38,065 nt of DNA from Clostridia bacterium. GTDB lineage: Bacteria > Bacillota > Clostridia > Christensenellales > Aristaeellaceae. Position 1 is the stretch's first letter; each line of letters begins with the position of its first letter. Where the stretch lies: positions 1 through 38,065 of the forward strand of contig JAUNNK010000010.1 of assembly GCA_030537335.1 (NCBI GenBank), in the 5' to 3' direction. Below the pieces are notes generated by a model. That model searched no databases and had not been told where the DNA came from. It worked only from the letters and a program-made list of their open reading frames with translations. The position numbers were made by a program, and so were the translations under genes. Below are positions 29,792 to 37,527 of this stretch, in pieces.

Positions 29792-32188
29792 ATGGAACAC
29801 TTTGGCACTTCCACCCGGAGAATTCAGAAATTCCGCAGCGCGCTTCTGAACATCGAGCCCGCTGTGTGCACAGAGCGCGCCGTGCTGGCCACCCGCGCCT
29901 ACAGGGAGCATGAGATGGATCAGGTCGTGCTCAAACGCGCCTACATGCTCAGGGAAGTTCTGGAGAACATGACCATCTACATCGAGCCGGAGACGCTCAT
30001 CGTGGGCAACCAGGCCAGCGAAAACCGCGCCGCGCCCATCTTCCCGGAGTACGCCATGGATTGGGTGATTCGCGAGCTGGACGATTTTGACAGGCGCACC
30101 GGCGAACGCTTCACCATCTCCGAGGAAAACAAGCAGGTGCTGCGGGACATCTATCCCTACTGGAAGGGCCGCACGCTTCAGGATAAGGCCTACGCCGCCT
30201 ATCCGGAGCAGGCGAAGCGGATTTACGACCTGGGCATCATCCGCAACGAGGGCAACATCACCTCCGGCGACGCCCACCTGGCCGTAGACTACGACAGCGT
30301 GCTCAGAAAGGGCCTGAAGGACGTGCGCAGGCGCGCACAGGAGGCGCTGGACAAGCTGAATCTGGCGGACTATGAGAGCATGAAGCACAGCTTCTTCTAT
30401 CGCGCCATACTGATCGTGATCGACGCGGTGGAGCGCTATGCCAGGCGCTATGCCGATCTCGCCGGAGAGCTGGCCGAGAGCGCAACGGAGGAGCGCGCTG
30501 CGGAGCTGCGGGAGATCGAGCGCATCTGCCGCAAGGTGCCCATGGAGCCCGCACACAGCTTCCACGAGGCGCTGCAGAGCGTGTGGTTCCTGCACGTGAT
30601 CCTCCAGATCGAATCCAACGGTCATTCGCTCTCCTTCGGCCGCTTCGATCAGTTCTGCTATCCCTACTATCGCAACAGCCTGGACGAGGGCGCGGATCCG
30701 GCCTACCTGGAGGAGCTGCTGGAAAACCTGTGGCTCAAGAGTCTCACCGTCAGCAAGATTCGCTCCGCCGGGCACAGCCGCTTTCAGGCGGGCAACCCCA
30801 TGTACCAGAACGTGACCATCGGCGGCCAAACTGCGGATGGCAGGGATGCGGTGAACGAACTCAGCTGGGCGGTGCTGCGCTCGGTGGCCCGGGTGCGCAT
30901 GCCCCAGCCAAACCTCACCGTGCGCTACTTCTCCGGCATGAGCCGCGAATTCATGGCGGAGTGCATCGAGTGCATCCGTCTGGGCTTCGGCATGCCAGCG
31001 TTCAACAACGATGAGATCATCATCAAATCCCTCACCGATCGGGGCGTGACCCTGGAGGACGCGCGCAACTATGCCGCCATCGGCTGCGTGGAGGTGGGCG
31101 TGCCCGGCAAGTGGGGCTACCGCTGCACGGGAATGAGCTATCTGAACTTCCCCAAGACCCTGATGACCGCGCTGAACGACGGCGTGGATGTGAACACCGG
31201 AAAGAAGATCTGCCAGGGATCGAGCCACTTCCGGGATATGGAAAGCTTTGAGGATGTGATGAAGGCCTGGGACGCCACCGCAAGGCAGCTCATCCGGGTG
31301 GGCGTGACGCTGGACAACTGCGCCGATCTGGTGGTGGAACAGGAGGTGCCGGACATCCTCTGCTCCGCGCTGGTGGACGACTGCATTGCGCGCGGCAAGC
31401 ACCTCAAGGAGGGCGGCGCCCATTACGACATCATCTCCCAGCTGCAGGTGGGCGTTGCAAATCTCGGCGACTCCCTTGCGGCGATCAAAAAACTGGTGTA
31501 TGATGAGGGCAGGATTTCCCGCGACGAACTATGGAACGCGCTCATGACGGACTACGAGGGTGCAGACGGCGAGCGCATCCGCCGGATGCTCCTGGACGCG
31601 CCCAAGTTTGGTAACGACGACGATTATGTGGATCAGCTGCTGGTGCGGGCCTACGACACCTATCTGGACGAGATCAGACACTACCGCAACACGAGGGACG
31701 GGCGCGGCCCCATCGGAGGCGGCTACTTCGCGGGCACATCCTCCGTGGCTGCAAACGTGCCCCAGGGTGCGGGCACCTGCGCCACGCCCGACGGCAGAAA
31801 GTGGGGCGACGCGCTGGCGGAGGGCTGCTCTCCGGCACATTCCATGGATCAGAACGGCCCCACCAGCGTATTCAAATCCCTGTCCAAGCTCAGGACCGAC
31901 CAGATCTTCGGCGGCGTTCTGCTGAATCAGAAGGTCACGCCGGCGCTGCTGGAGCGGGAGGAGGATCGTGTGAAGCTGCAGCTGCTCATTCGCACCTTCT
32001 TCGATGTGCTGCACGGCTGGCATGTGCAGTACAACGTGGTCTCCAGGGAGACCCTGCTGGACGCCCAGAGGCATCCGGAGAAGCATCAGGATCTCATCGT
32101 GCGCGTGGCGGGCTACTCTGCGTTCTTCAACGTGCTCTCGCCGCAGACCCAGAACGACATCATCGCCAGAACCGAACAGCAGTTTTAA
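29792..32188 (+). CDS. Glycyl radical enzyme (PFL2/dehydratase-lyase family), substrate unknown
   Basis: 798 residues, full length for the family. The glycyl loop RVAGYSAFF puts the radical glycine at Gly 774. The thiyl Cys and base Glu are Cys 432 and Glu 434 in GCVEVGVPG. His 162 lies in GDAHLAVDY, the position of the conserved histidine of glycerol and propanediol dehydratases. After the GCVE motif, however, the sequence reads KWGYRCTGMSYLN. In those diol dehydratases a WHDAAFFN-type segment supplies an Asp; here that Asp is missing and an extra Cys is present. So it is probably neither a standard glycerol/propanediol dehydratase nor pyruvate formate-lyase (which has adjacent cysteines). 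An AAGGAGG site precedes the ATG. It is followed by an SDR and regulated with its activase by the DeoR at 27993. Confidence 0.92.
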   Translation: MEHFGTSTRRIQKFRSALLNIEPAVCTERAVLATRAYREHEMDQVVLKRAYMLREVLENMTIYIEPETLIVGNQASENRAAPIFPEYAMDWVIRELDDFDRRTGERFTISEENKQVLRDIYPYWKGRTLQDKAYAAYPEQAKRIYDLGIIRNEGNITSGDAHLAVDYDSVLRKGLKDVRRRAQEALDKLNLADYESMKHSFFYRAILIVIDAVERYARRYADLAGELAESATEERAAELREIERICRKVPMEPAHSFHEALQSVWFLHVILQIESNGHSLSFGRFDQFCYPYYRNSLDEGADPAYLEELLENLWLKSLTVSKIRSAGHSRFQAGNPMYQNVTIGGQTADGRDAVNELSWAVLRSVARVRMPQPNLTVRYFSGMSREFMAECIECIRLGFGMPAFNNDEIIIKSLTDRGVTLEDARNYAAIGCVEVGVPGKWGYRCTGMSYLNFPKTLMTALNDGVDVNTGKKICQGSSHFRDMESFEDVMKAWDATARQLIRVGVTLDNCADLVVEQEVPDILCSALVDDCIARGKHLKEGGAHYDIISQLQVGVANLGDSLAAIKKLVYDEGRISRDELWNALMTDYEGADGERIRRMLLDAPKFGNDDDYVDQLLVRAYDTYLDEIRHYRNTRDGRGPIGGGYFAGTSSVAANVPQGAGTCATPDGRKWGDALAEGCSPAHSMDQNGPTSVFKSLSKLRTDQIFGGVLLNQKVTPALLEREEDRVKLQLLIRTFFDVLHGWHVQYNVVSRETLLDAQRHPEKHQDLIVRVAGYSAFFNVLSPQTQNDIIARTEQQF

Positions 32189-32203
32189 ACGGGAGGAAGA
32201 CCA

Positions 32204-32944
32204 ATGAAGGATAGATTCGAGCACCTGCATGGCAGGACAGCCATCGTGACCGGCGCGGCCGGGGGCATCGGCGAGGCCCTGTGCCGCAGGCTCGCCGGGT
32301 ATAAAATGAATCTCGTCATCACGGGCCGCAAGGCGGAAACCCTGAAGGCGCTTTCGGACAGCCTGCGCGCCGAGGGCGTCCAGCTGTGCGAATGCGTGGG
32401 CGATCTGGCGGACATGACCTTCATCGATTCTGTGTTCGCCGCCGCGCGGGAGCACTTTGGCGGCGTGGACGTGCTCATCAACAATGCGGGGCTGGTGCAC
32501 AACTGCACCGTGGAGGAGATGACGCCCGAGCTCTTCGATTCCATCATGCAGGTGAATGTCCGCGCGCCCTACTTCATGTGCCAGAAGGCGCTGCCGGATC
32601 TCAGGAAGTCCAATTGCGCCACCATCATCAACATCTGCTCCGTGGTTGCCCACAAGGGCTATCCGCGCCAGAGCGTCTATGCCGCCAGCAAGCACGCGCT
32701 GCTGGGCCTGTCCAAGTCCCTGGCCAACGAGGTCTACAGGGACAACATCCGCGTGCACGTCATCAGCCCCGGCAGCGTATTCACGCCCATGATCGCCAAG
32801 GTGCGCCCGGATCTCACGCCGGAGGGAATGATGCTGCCGGAGGACATCGCCAGCGTCGTGGGCTTCTATCTGGAAATGCGCACCTCCAACGCCGTGGTGG
32901 ACGAGATTCAGCTGCACCGCGTCAACAAGGAGCCCTTTGCCTGA
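32204..32944 (+). CDS. Short-chain dehydrogenase/reductase of the GRE operon
   Basis: 246 residues, classical SDR. The cofactor motif TGAAGGIG is near residues 17-24; ITGRK after the second strand has Arg where NADP-preferring members often have it. NNAG, the catalytic Ser in NICSVVAHKG, and Tyr 159 / Lys 163 in YAASK are all present, so it should be active. It begins 15 bases after the GRE stop with GGGAGGAAG and is the last gene before the terminator at 32974. It most likely reduces the aldehyde or ketone formed by the GRE, or oxidises a hydroxyl to make the GRE substrate. Confidence 0.9.
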   Translation: MKDRFEHLHGRTAIVTGAAGGIGEALCRRLAGYKMNLVITGRKAETLKALSDSLRAEGVQLCECVGDLADMTFIDSVFAAAREHFGGVDVLINNAGLVHNCTVEEMTPELFDSIMQVNVRAPYFMCQKALPDLRKSNCATIINICSVVAHKGYPRQSVYAASKHALLGLSKSLANEVYRDNIRVHVISPGSVFTPMIAKVRPDLTPEGMMLPEDIASVVGFYLEMRTSNAVVDEIQLHRVNKEPFA

Positions 32945-32973
32945 TAACTGTCATTCTATTGCGGACGCAGTAA

Positions 32974-33017
32974 GCAAAAATGCCAACCGATTTGATCCTT
33001 TCGGTCGGCATTTTTGC
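32974..33017. terminator. Bidirectional terminator
   Basis: GCAAAAATGCCAACCGA (32974-32990) pairs with TCGGTCGGCATTTTTGC (33001-33017) with one mismatch. A-tract before and T-tract after the stem let it work for both the GRE operon and the convergent minus-strand genes. Confidence 0.9.
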
Positions 33018-33041
33018 ATTTGCAGGCTTTGTCAGTGGTCT

Positions 33042-33068
33042 GAAGCGAGGGAACCTCTCCCCCGCTTC
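33042..33068 (-). other. Hairpin after the DUF2871 gene
   Basis: GAAGCG/CGCTTC arms with GGG/CCC pairing inside, directly beyond the stop of the 33075 gene on the minus strand. No T tract. Confidence 0.35.
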
Positions 33069-33074
33069 CAGTTT

Positions 33075-33488
33075 TCAGTTCTTCGCCAGCTTCCTCAGGG
33101 AGAGCAGCAGCAGGATAATCCCCGCGCCGGTCAGGATGTGGCTCGCGCCCGCGATTCCCGAGATGGAGGCGCTGGCGGCTGCGGACAGGCCCCTCCCCAG
33201 CGCCTGAAAGACGCCGCGCACGACCATCATCGCCGCGGTCAGCACAACGCCGATGTTGTAGCACCACAGAAAGGCGCGGAAGCTCCTGAGCTTCCCGAGC
33301 TCATTGTGCGCCGCGTACAGCGCGACCAACAGATACACCAGCATGCCCAGCAGGAACAGGTGCGTGTGCACCTTTCCCAGCACCGTCACGCCGCTGAAAT
33401 GGTTGAATTTCGTAAATTCCCGGTAGAATACGCCGCCGGCCATCGCAGCAAGGGCATAGGCCAGAGCAATGTTCAGATACTTCTTCAT
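33075..33488 (-). CDS. DUF2871-family small membrane protein
   Basis: 137 residues, four predicted membrane helices (about 5-22, 42-62, 72-92, 108-132). The opening NIALAYALAAMAGGVFYREFTKFNHF and GKVHTHLFLLGMLVYL are typical of DUF2871 proteins of Firmicutes. The histidines in KVHTHLF lie at a membrane edge and could bind a metal or heme, but no function is established. The ATG at 33488 overlaps the upstream stop by one base (TGATG) and follows GGAAGGAGAA. It forms a two-gene unit with the next membrane protein. Confidence 0.8.
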   Translation of the reverse strand: MKKYLNIALAYALAAMAGGVFYREFTKFNHFSGVTVLGKVHTHLFLLGMLVYLLVALYAAHNELGKLRSFRAFLWCYNIGVVLTAAMMVVRGVFQALGRGLSAAASASISGIAGASHILTGAGIILLLLSLRKLAKN

Positions 33489-34153
33489 CACTTATTCTCC
33501 TTCCTCATCGCATTGTAGCCGATCAGTACCGTCCAGACGTAGGCGCAGGTCTTGGGGATCATCAGCATGCCCACGGCGGGCACCGCGTCCGCGAACAGCA
33601 CCACGGGGATGTAGCAGGCGAAGCTGAGCACCACCGTGAGCCACAGATGCCGGAAGGGCGCGTCGCTCCTCTCCCTCGCGCTGCGGAAGAACAGCACGAC
33701 GATCAGCGCGCCGAGGATGGCGAAGGGAACGTTGCGCCAGACGCCCCAGGTGAGCGGCGGCGTAGCGCTGGTCCATGCGTTCTGGGGCATCAGGCACAGC
33801 GCGATGCGCACCAGCGCCAGCACCCACACGGCGAGGGTCGTTCCCCTGCTGCCCTGAACCTCGTAGCGGGCGCGCCAGACGTAGTAGAGCAGCACGTAGA
33901 ACAGCGTCATGGTGACGGAGGTGATCAGCTTGCCCACCCCCAGCGCCGCCGTGCAGCTCTCCAGGCCCGTGGTGCTCAGCGCCACAGCCCGGGGAACCAG
34001 GTGAAAGGCGTCGCCGCAGCCCAGCGTCACCGCCATCGCGCCGAACAGCCGGTACTGCCTGCGTCCCCCGCTGCCGAGGATCATTTTCACGCCCAGGGTG
34101 ATGACCGTCGCCAGATACACGATATCGAACAGAGTTTCAAAAATTGCCTGCAT
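33488..34153 (-). CDS. Polytopic membrane protein of unknown function
   Basis: 221 residues with about six to seven hydrophobic segments and basic connecting loops (GGRRQYR, RARYEVQGSRG, FFRSARERSDAPFRH). Notable short stretches are TLGCGDAFHLVPR, close to the second helix, and MLMIPKTCAYVWTVLIGYNAMRKENK at the end. I do not recognise the family. GGAGGG lies 8 bases before the ATG. The coupled DUF2871 gene downstream suggests that the two products act in one membrane complex. The inverted repeat at 34176-34231 lies just upstream. Confidence 0.75.
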   Translation of the reverse strand: MQAIFETLFDIVYLATVITLGVKMILGSGGRRQYRLFGAMAVTLGCGDAFHLVPRAVALSTTGLESCTAALGVGKLITSVTMTLFYVLLYYVWRARYEVQGSRGTTLAVWVLALVRIALCLMPQNAWTSATPPLTWGVWRNVPFAILGALIVVLFFRSARERSDAPFRHLWLTVVLSFACYIPVVLFADAVPAVGMLMIPKTCAYVWTVLIGYNAMRKENK

Positions 34154-34175
34154 GAATGCTTCCCTCCAGATTTGA

Positions 34176-34231
34176 AGAAGAAGGGCTTTAGGTATTGCAC
34201 TTAACTGTGCGGTAGATGAAGCCCTTCTTCT
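34176..34231. terminator. Long inverted repeat upstream of the membrane-protein pair
   Basis: AGAAGAAGGGCTT (34176-34188) and AAGCCCTTCTTCT (34219-34231), a perfect 13-base stem. A smaller GCAC/GTGC stem sits inside the 30-base loop. It could terminate transcripts from the acetyltransferase gene, or lie in the leader of the downstream pair. Confidence 0.5.
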
Positions 34232-34335
34232 ATTTATATCGTCGGTTTCTGCATGAGGGATGAATATCGACCAATTGAAGCAAGAGAGAACAGGAGTGTC
34301 TATGCGGAGAGGCCCTTCTCACGCTTTCCCCCAGA

Positions 34336-34788
34336 TCATCGGGATTTTTCCATCACATAATTGGTCAGTGAAATCCCGTTTCTGACGACTTCCTGCCGCT
34401 GAACAACGTGGTAACCCCGCTTTTCAAAAAACGGCTTTGCCGTGATCGACGCATGCGTGACGAACCTGCCCGGATCCACAGAGCATTCCAGTTCATCACA
34501 GATTGCAGATGCAATTCCTTCGCCCTGATAATCCCGATGAACATACAATCTATCCAGATATCCGGATTCATCCATGTCGCCAAAGCCGACAATCTCACCG
34601 TTTTCAACGGCAACAACCGTATGATGCTCCAGGAAGGATTGATTCCACGCCTGCAAGTCGACCCTTCCCGTCGCCCACGCATCCAATTGCATCCGCGTGT
34701 AATCTTTCGCGTTTACATTGTGGACGGTTTGATAAAACAATTCCGCCAGCTGTTCACAGTCAGAAGCAAGATATCTCCGAATTTCCAT
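34336..34788 (-). CDS. GNAT-family N-acetyltransferase
   Basis: 150 residues. The acetyl-CoA binding motif is LYVHRDYQGEGIASAICDELE (R/Q-x-x-G-x-G/A type, QGEGIA). The N-terminal MEIRRYLASDCEQLAELFYQTVH and VVAVENGEIVGFGDMD strands, and ITAKPFFEKRGYHVV near the end, complete a standard GNAT fold like the YafP/PhnO-type enzymes. It transfers acetyl to an amine of unknown identity. The ATG at 34788 matches the family start; one at 34815 (adding nine residues) is possible, and neither has a strong ribosome binding site. It lies 40 bases after the response regulator on the same strand and may be cotranscribed. Confidence 0.85.
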   Translation of the reverse strand: MEIRRYLASDCEQLAELFYQTVHNVNAKDYTRMQLDAWATGRVDLQAWNQSFLEHHTVVAVENGEIVGFGDMDESGYLDRLYVHRDYQGEGIASAICDELECSVDPGRFVTHASITAKPFFEKRGYHVVQRQEVVRNGISLTNYVMEKSR

Positions 34789-34828
34789 TTTTTGTCGTCC
34801 GCCAAACTCTTCCATGCATCCGGCGCTG

Positions 34829-35632
34829 TCAATCCGGGCGTGCAGATACCGTGCCCTTCTCCGCCGCCAGCTCCTTCGCCATGGACTGCGCCCAGGCGTA
34901 CTGCTGCATGAACTCGCCATGGAAGGCGCTGCGCGCCCCGGCCTTGCCCGCCTTGAAGTCGAACAGGTCGCAGTCGAACTCGTCCACGTCCAGATAGAGC
35001 ACGCTGCGCTTGCGCTTGAGGATCTTCTCCGCGCCGACCTCCTTGAGCGTGTCGCTGAGCGCCTTGATGGTGGTGCGGTAGCCCAGGCCCTGATCCCCCG
35101 TGTCGGCCCAGAGGGTGTCCACCATCTCATAGATTGTCACCTCGCCGCCCATGCGGCTCACGCACAGCGCCAGCAGCTCCTTGGCCTTGGAGGACTTGAA
35201 GCGCACCAGCCGGTTCTCCACGAACATGTCGAAGTGGCCGAAGGTGCGGAAGAACACCCGCTTCTTCTGACGCTCGCTGAGCAGACGCGCGCGCTCCAGG
35301 GCGTCGATGATGTCCTCGCGCTCGTAGGGCTTGAACACCACGAAGTCCGCCTTGGCGTGGATGGCGTCGGCGGCGTACTCCGGGTGCGCCGTCACGAAGA
35401 TGACGATCATCCCCGGTCGCGCAGCGCGCAGCCTCCGCGCCAGCTCGATGCCGTTCATCTCCGGCATGTCGATGTCCAGCAGCGCGAAGTCCACCGGATT
35501 CTTCTGGGCGTAGTCCAGCGCATCGCGGGAGTTGTCGAAGAACCCCGCCACCTCGAAGCCGGGCATGTTGCCGCACTCGATCTTGAACAGGTTCAGGGAC
35601 AGCGGCTCGTCGTCTACCAGGATAACCTTCAT
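34829..35632 (-). CDS. Response regulator with SARP/OmpR-like C-terminal DNA-binding domain
   Basis: 267 residues. Receiver domain (1-120): acidic pocket Asp 7/Asp 8, phospho-acceptor Asp 53 in LLDIDMPEMNG, Thr in FVTAHPEYA and Lys in VFKPYERED. The output part (about 128-235) is a winged helix of the SARP type: FFRTFGHFDMFVENRLVRFKSSKAKELLALC, then YRTTIKALSDTLKEVGAEKILKRKRSVLYLD. Usually such regulators act on their own operon or on surface and metabolic genes. The start overlaps the kinase stop (ATGA), so the two are coupled. It is the partner of the histidine kinase at 35629. Confidence 0.9.
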   Translation of the reverse strand: MKVILVDDEPLSLNLFKIECGNMPGFEVAGFFDNSRDALDYAQKNPVDFALLDIDMPEMNGIELARRLRAARPGMIVIFVTAHPEYAADAIHAKADFVVFKPYEREDIIDALERARLLSERQKKRVFFRTFGHFDMFVENRLVRFKSSKAKELLALCVSRMGGEVTIYEMVDTLWADTGDQGLGYRTTIKALSDTLKEVGAEKILKRKRSVLYLDVDEFDCDLFDFKAGKAGARSAFHGEFMQQYAWAQSMAKELAAEKGTVSARPD

Positions 35633-37350
35633 TCCGCATTTCCTTTCCGGGCGATCTTTTTGGGGGTGTCCAGGCTGACGGTGATGCCGCCCAGCTCGTT
35701 GTGGGTAAGCCTGATCGGCGCAATGCCGTAGAACTCCAGGCGCGTGTTGACGTTCTTGATGGCCACCGAGCGCTTCTGCTCGTCGCCGCCCTCGGGCTTC
35801 GCCGCCTGACCGGGGCCGTTGTCGACGACCTCGATGTGGTAGCCCTTCTCCGTCTCCCGGCACAGCAGGCGCACCGTTCCGCCCTCCCGGCGGCGCTGTA
35901 CGGCGTGGATCACCGCGTTCTCCACCAGCGGCTGCACCGTCAGCGGCAGGATCTCGAAGTCCTCGGTCTCCACGTCGTAGATCATGCGGAAGCGCTCGCC
36001 CAGCTGGGCCTGCTTGATGTCCGTGTAGGCGCGGATGGAACGCAGCTCCCGGGAGAAGGGCACGGTCTCCTCCATGCCCTCCACGCCGTCCACGCGGTAG
36101 CGCACGTACTTGGCGAAGTCGCCGGCCATCTTGTAGGCCTTGTCCGCGTCCATGCGGATCAGCGCGCGGATGGAATCCAGCGTGTGGTAGAAGAAGTGGC
36201 TGGTGATCTGGATGGTGGCGATCTCGCTCCGGGAGACCTCCAGCGCCGCCTCCAGGCGGATCTCCTTCGCCTGGGACTTCACCAGCGTCGAAATCACGCG
36301 GTAGATCACGATGTAGAGGTAGGCGAAGATCGCCACATACACCAGCCAGGTGATGGTTTCGGTGATGTAGTAGCGCCCGATGGCGTAGATCATCAGCGCT
36401 GCGAACAGACACACCAGCAGGCGCTTGCGGCTCCGCAGCTCCAGTATCAGCTCGTAGAGGATCAGCGCCGCGCAGAGGAAGCGGGTGAAGAACATCAGCT
36501 GCGGCACGTCCAGTCGGGTCAGGAACTGGAGCGCGAGCACCAGCAGCAGGTTTGCAAGGCTCACCAGGCACAGTATCCGGTCGAAGCCGCACAGCTTCCC
36601 CCTGTGCATCCGCGAGAGGTGCCAGCTGTACATCACCGGGCAGAGCATCAGCGCGATGTTCTGCAAGAGGATATAGGAAACGTTGCTGCTGATCTTGAGC
36701 AGCAGGCTCGTCTGCTGCGCCGCGAGAAAGATGGCCAGCACAACGATGAACAGGCTCAGGGAGTACAGCCCCGTGTTGCCCGCCACATAGTAGCGCAGGA
36801 TGATCGCCACGATGGCGAACACCAGACCGATGAACAGCACCGCCAGCGCCGCGATCAGCCGGGGCACCGTCTTCATCACGATGTAGCTCTCCACCAGCTC
36901 CGCACTCCCGGCGAGCACCTGCGGCATTCGGGACGCGTACTGGCGATAGGGCGTGGTCAGTTCAATCGTGAGCGTCTGCCCGGCGCTTCCCTCGGGCAGT
37001 ACCATGCTGTTCCAGTTGCTGGGAGCCGCGTCCAGCAGCTTCTCCCCGGCGGGCACGTCGAAGCGGTAGAGCTCCGCATCGTCCAGGCGGACGCACACCT
37101 GCTGATAAACGCTGAAGAAGCACAGCGACTGCGCGTCGGCGAACTGCTCCGGCAGCGACGTGGACATCTGCAATGTGACGTGCTGTCCGTCCCCTGCAAC
37201 CTCCTTGACCGTCCAGTCCCGAAGCGGCTGCAATTGATCCGCGTTGCGCCCGTACTCCAGCGCAGAGGAGAGGATGAACAGCGCCGTCAGCACACAGATG
37301 AGCGCCAGCGGCAGCAGCTCTATGAGGTACTTGCGCTGCTTCTCCGTCAT
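35629..37350 (-). CDS. LytS-type histidine kinase with 7TM sensor region
   Basis: 573 residues. One N-terminal helix (about 10-30), an extracytoplasmic beta-rich domain (about 32-160), then seven or so membrane helices (about 163-350), the layout of 7TMR-DISM-type sensors. The cytoplasmic His_kinase part has QITSHFFYHTLDSIRALIRMD around residue 383, where the first His is the likely phospho-acceptor; the usual PHFLFNTLN is changed to SHFFYHTLD. The ATPase part has LPLTVQPLVENAVIHAV and VDNGPG, followed by VAIKNVNTRLEFYG. The ATG at 37350 follows GGTGGGAAC. It is coupled to the response regulator by ATGA. The ligand is unknown; the extracellular domain suggests a carbohydrate or small solute. 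Confidence 0.9.
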   Translation of the reverse strand: MTEKQRKYLIELLPLALICVLTALFILSSALEYGRNADQLQPLRDWTVKEVAGDGQHVTLQMSTSLPEQFADAQSLCFFSVYQQVCVRLDDAELYRFDVPAGEKLLDAAPSNWNSMVLPEGSAGQTLTIELTTPYRQYASRMPQVLAGSAELVESYIVMKTVPRLIAALAVLFIGLVFAIVAIILRYYVAGNTGLYSLSLFIVVLAIFLAAQQTSLLLKISSNVSYILLQNIALMLCPVMYSWHLSRMHRGKLCGFDRILCLVSLANLLLVLALQFLTRLDVPQLMFFTRFLCAALILYELILELRSRKRLLVCLFAALMIYAIGRYYITETITWLVYVAIFAYLYIVIYRVISTLVKSQAKEIRLEAALEVSRSEIATIQITSHFFYHTLDSIRALIRMDADKAYKMAGDFAKYVRYRVDGVEGMEETVPFSRELRSIRAYTDIKQAQLGERFRMIYDVETEDFEILPLTVQPLVENAVIHAVQRRREGGTVRLLCRETEKGYHIEVVDNGPGQAAKPEGGDEQKRSVAIKNVNTRLEFYGIAPIRLTHNELGGITVSLDTPKKIARKGNAE

Positions 37351-37527
37351 GTTCCCACCGCCCCCGCATCTTGATCGATCATTTCGTCTATCATATCACA
37401 GAAGAGCATTGCTTTCAAGCGATGCATGCACAAACATCACCTCGGTTTAACCCCCGGCGGATAGCTCCCCCGGGCGGGATGCGCTATCATGACAGGGATA
37501 ACGTGAAGAAGGAAGAAATGAGTTCCC

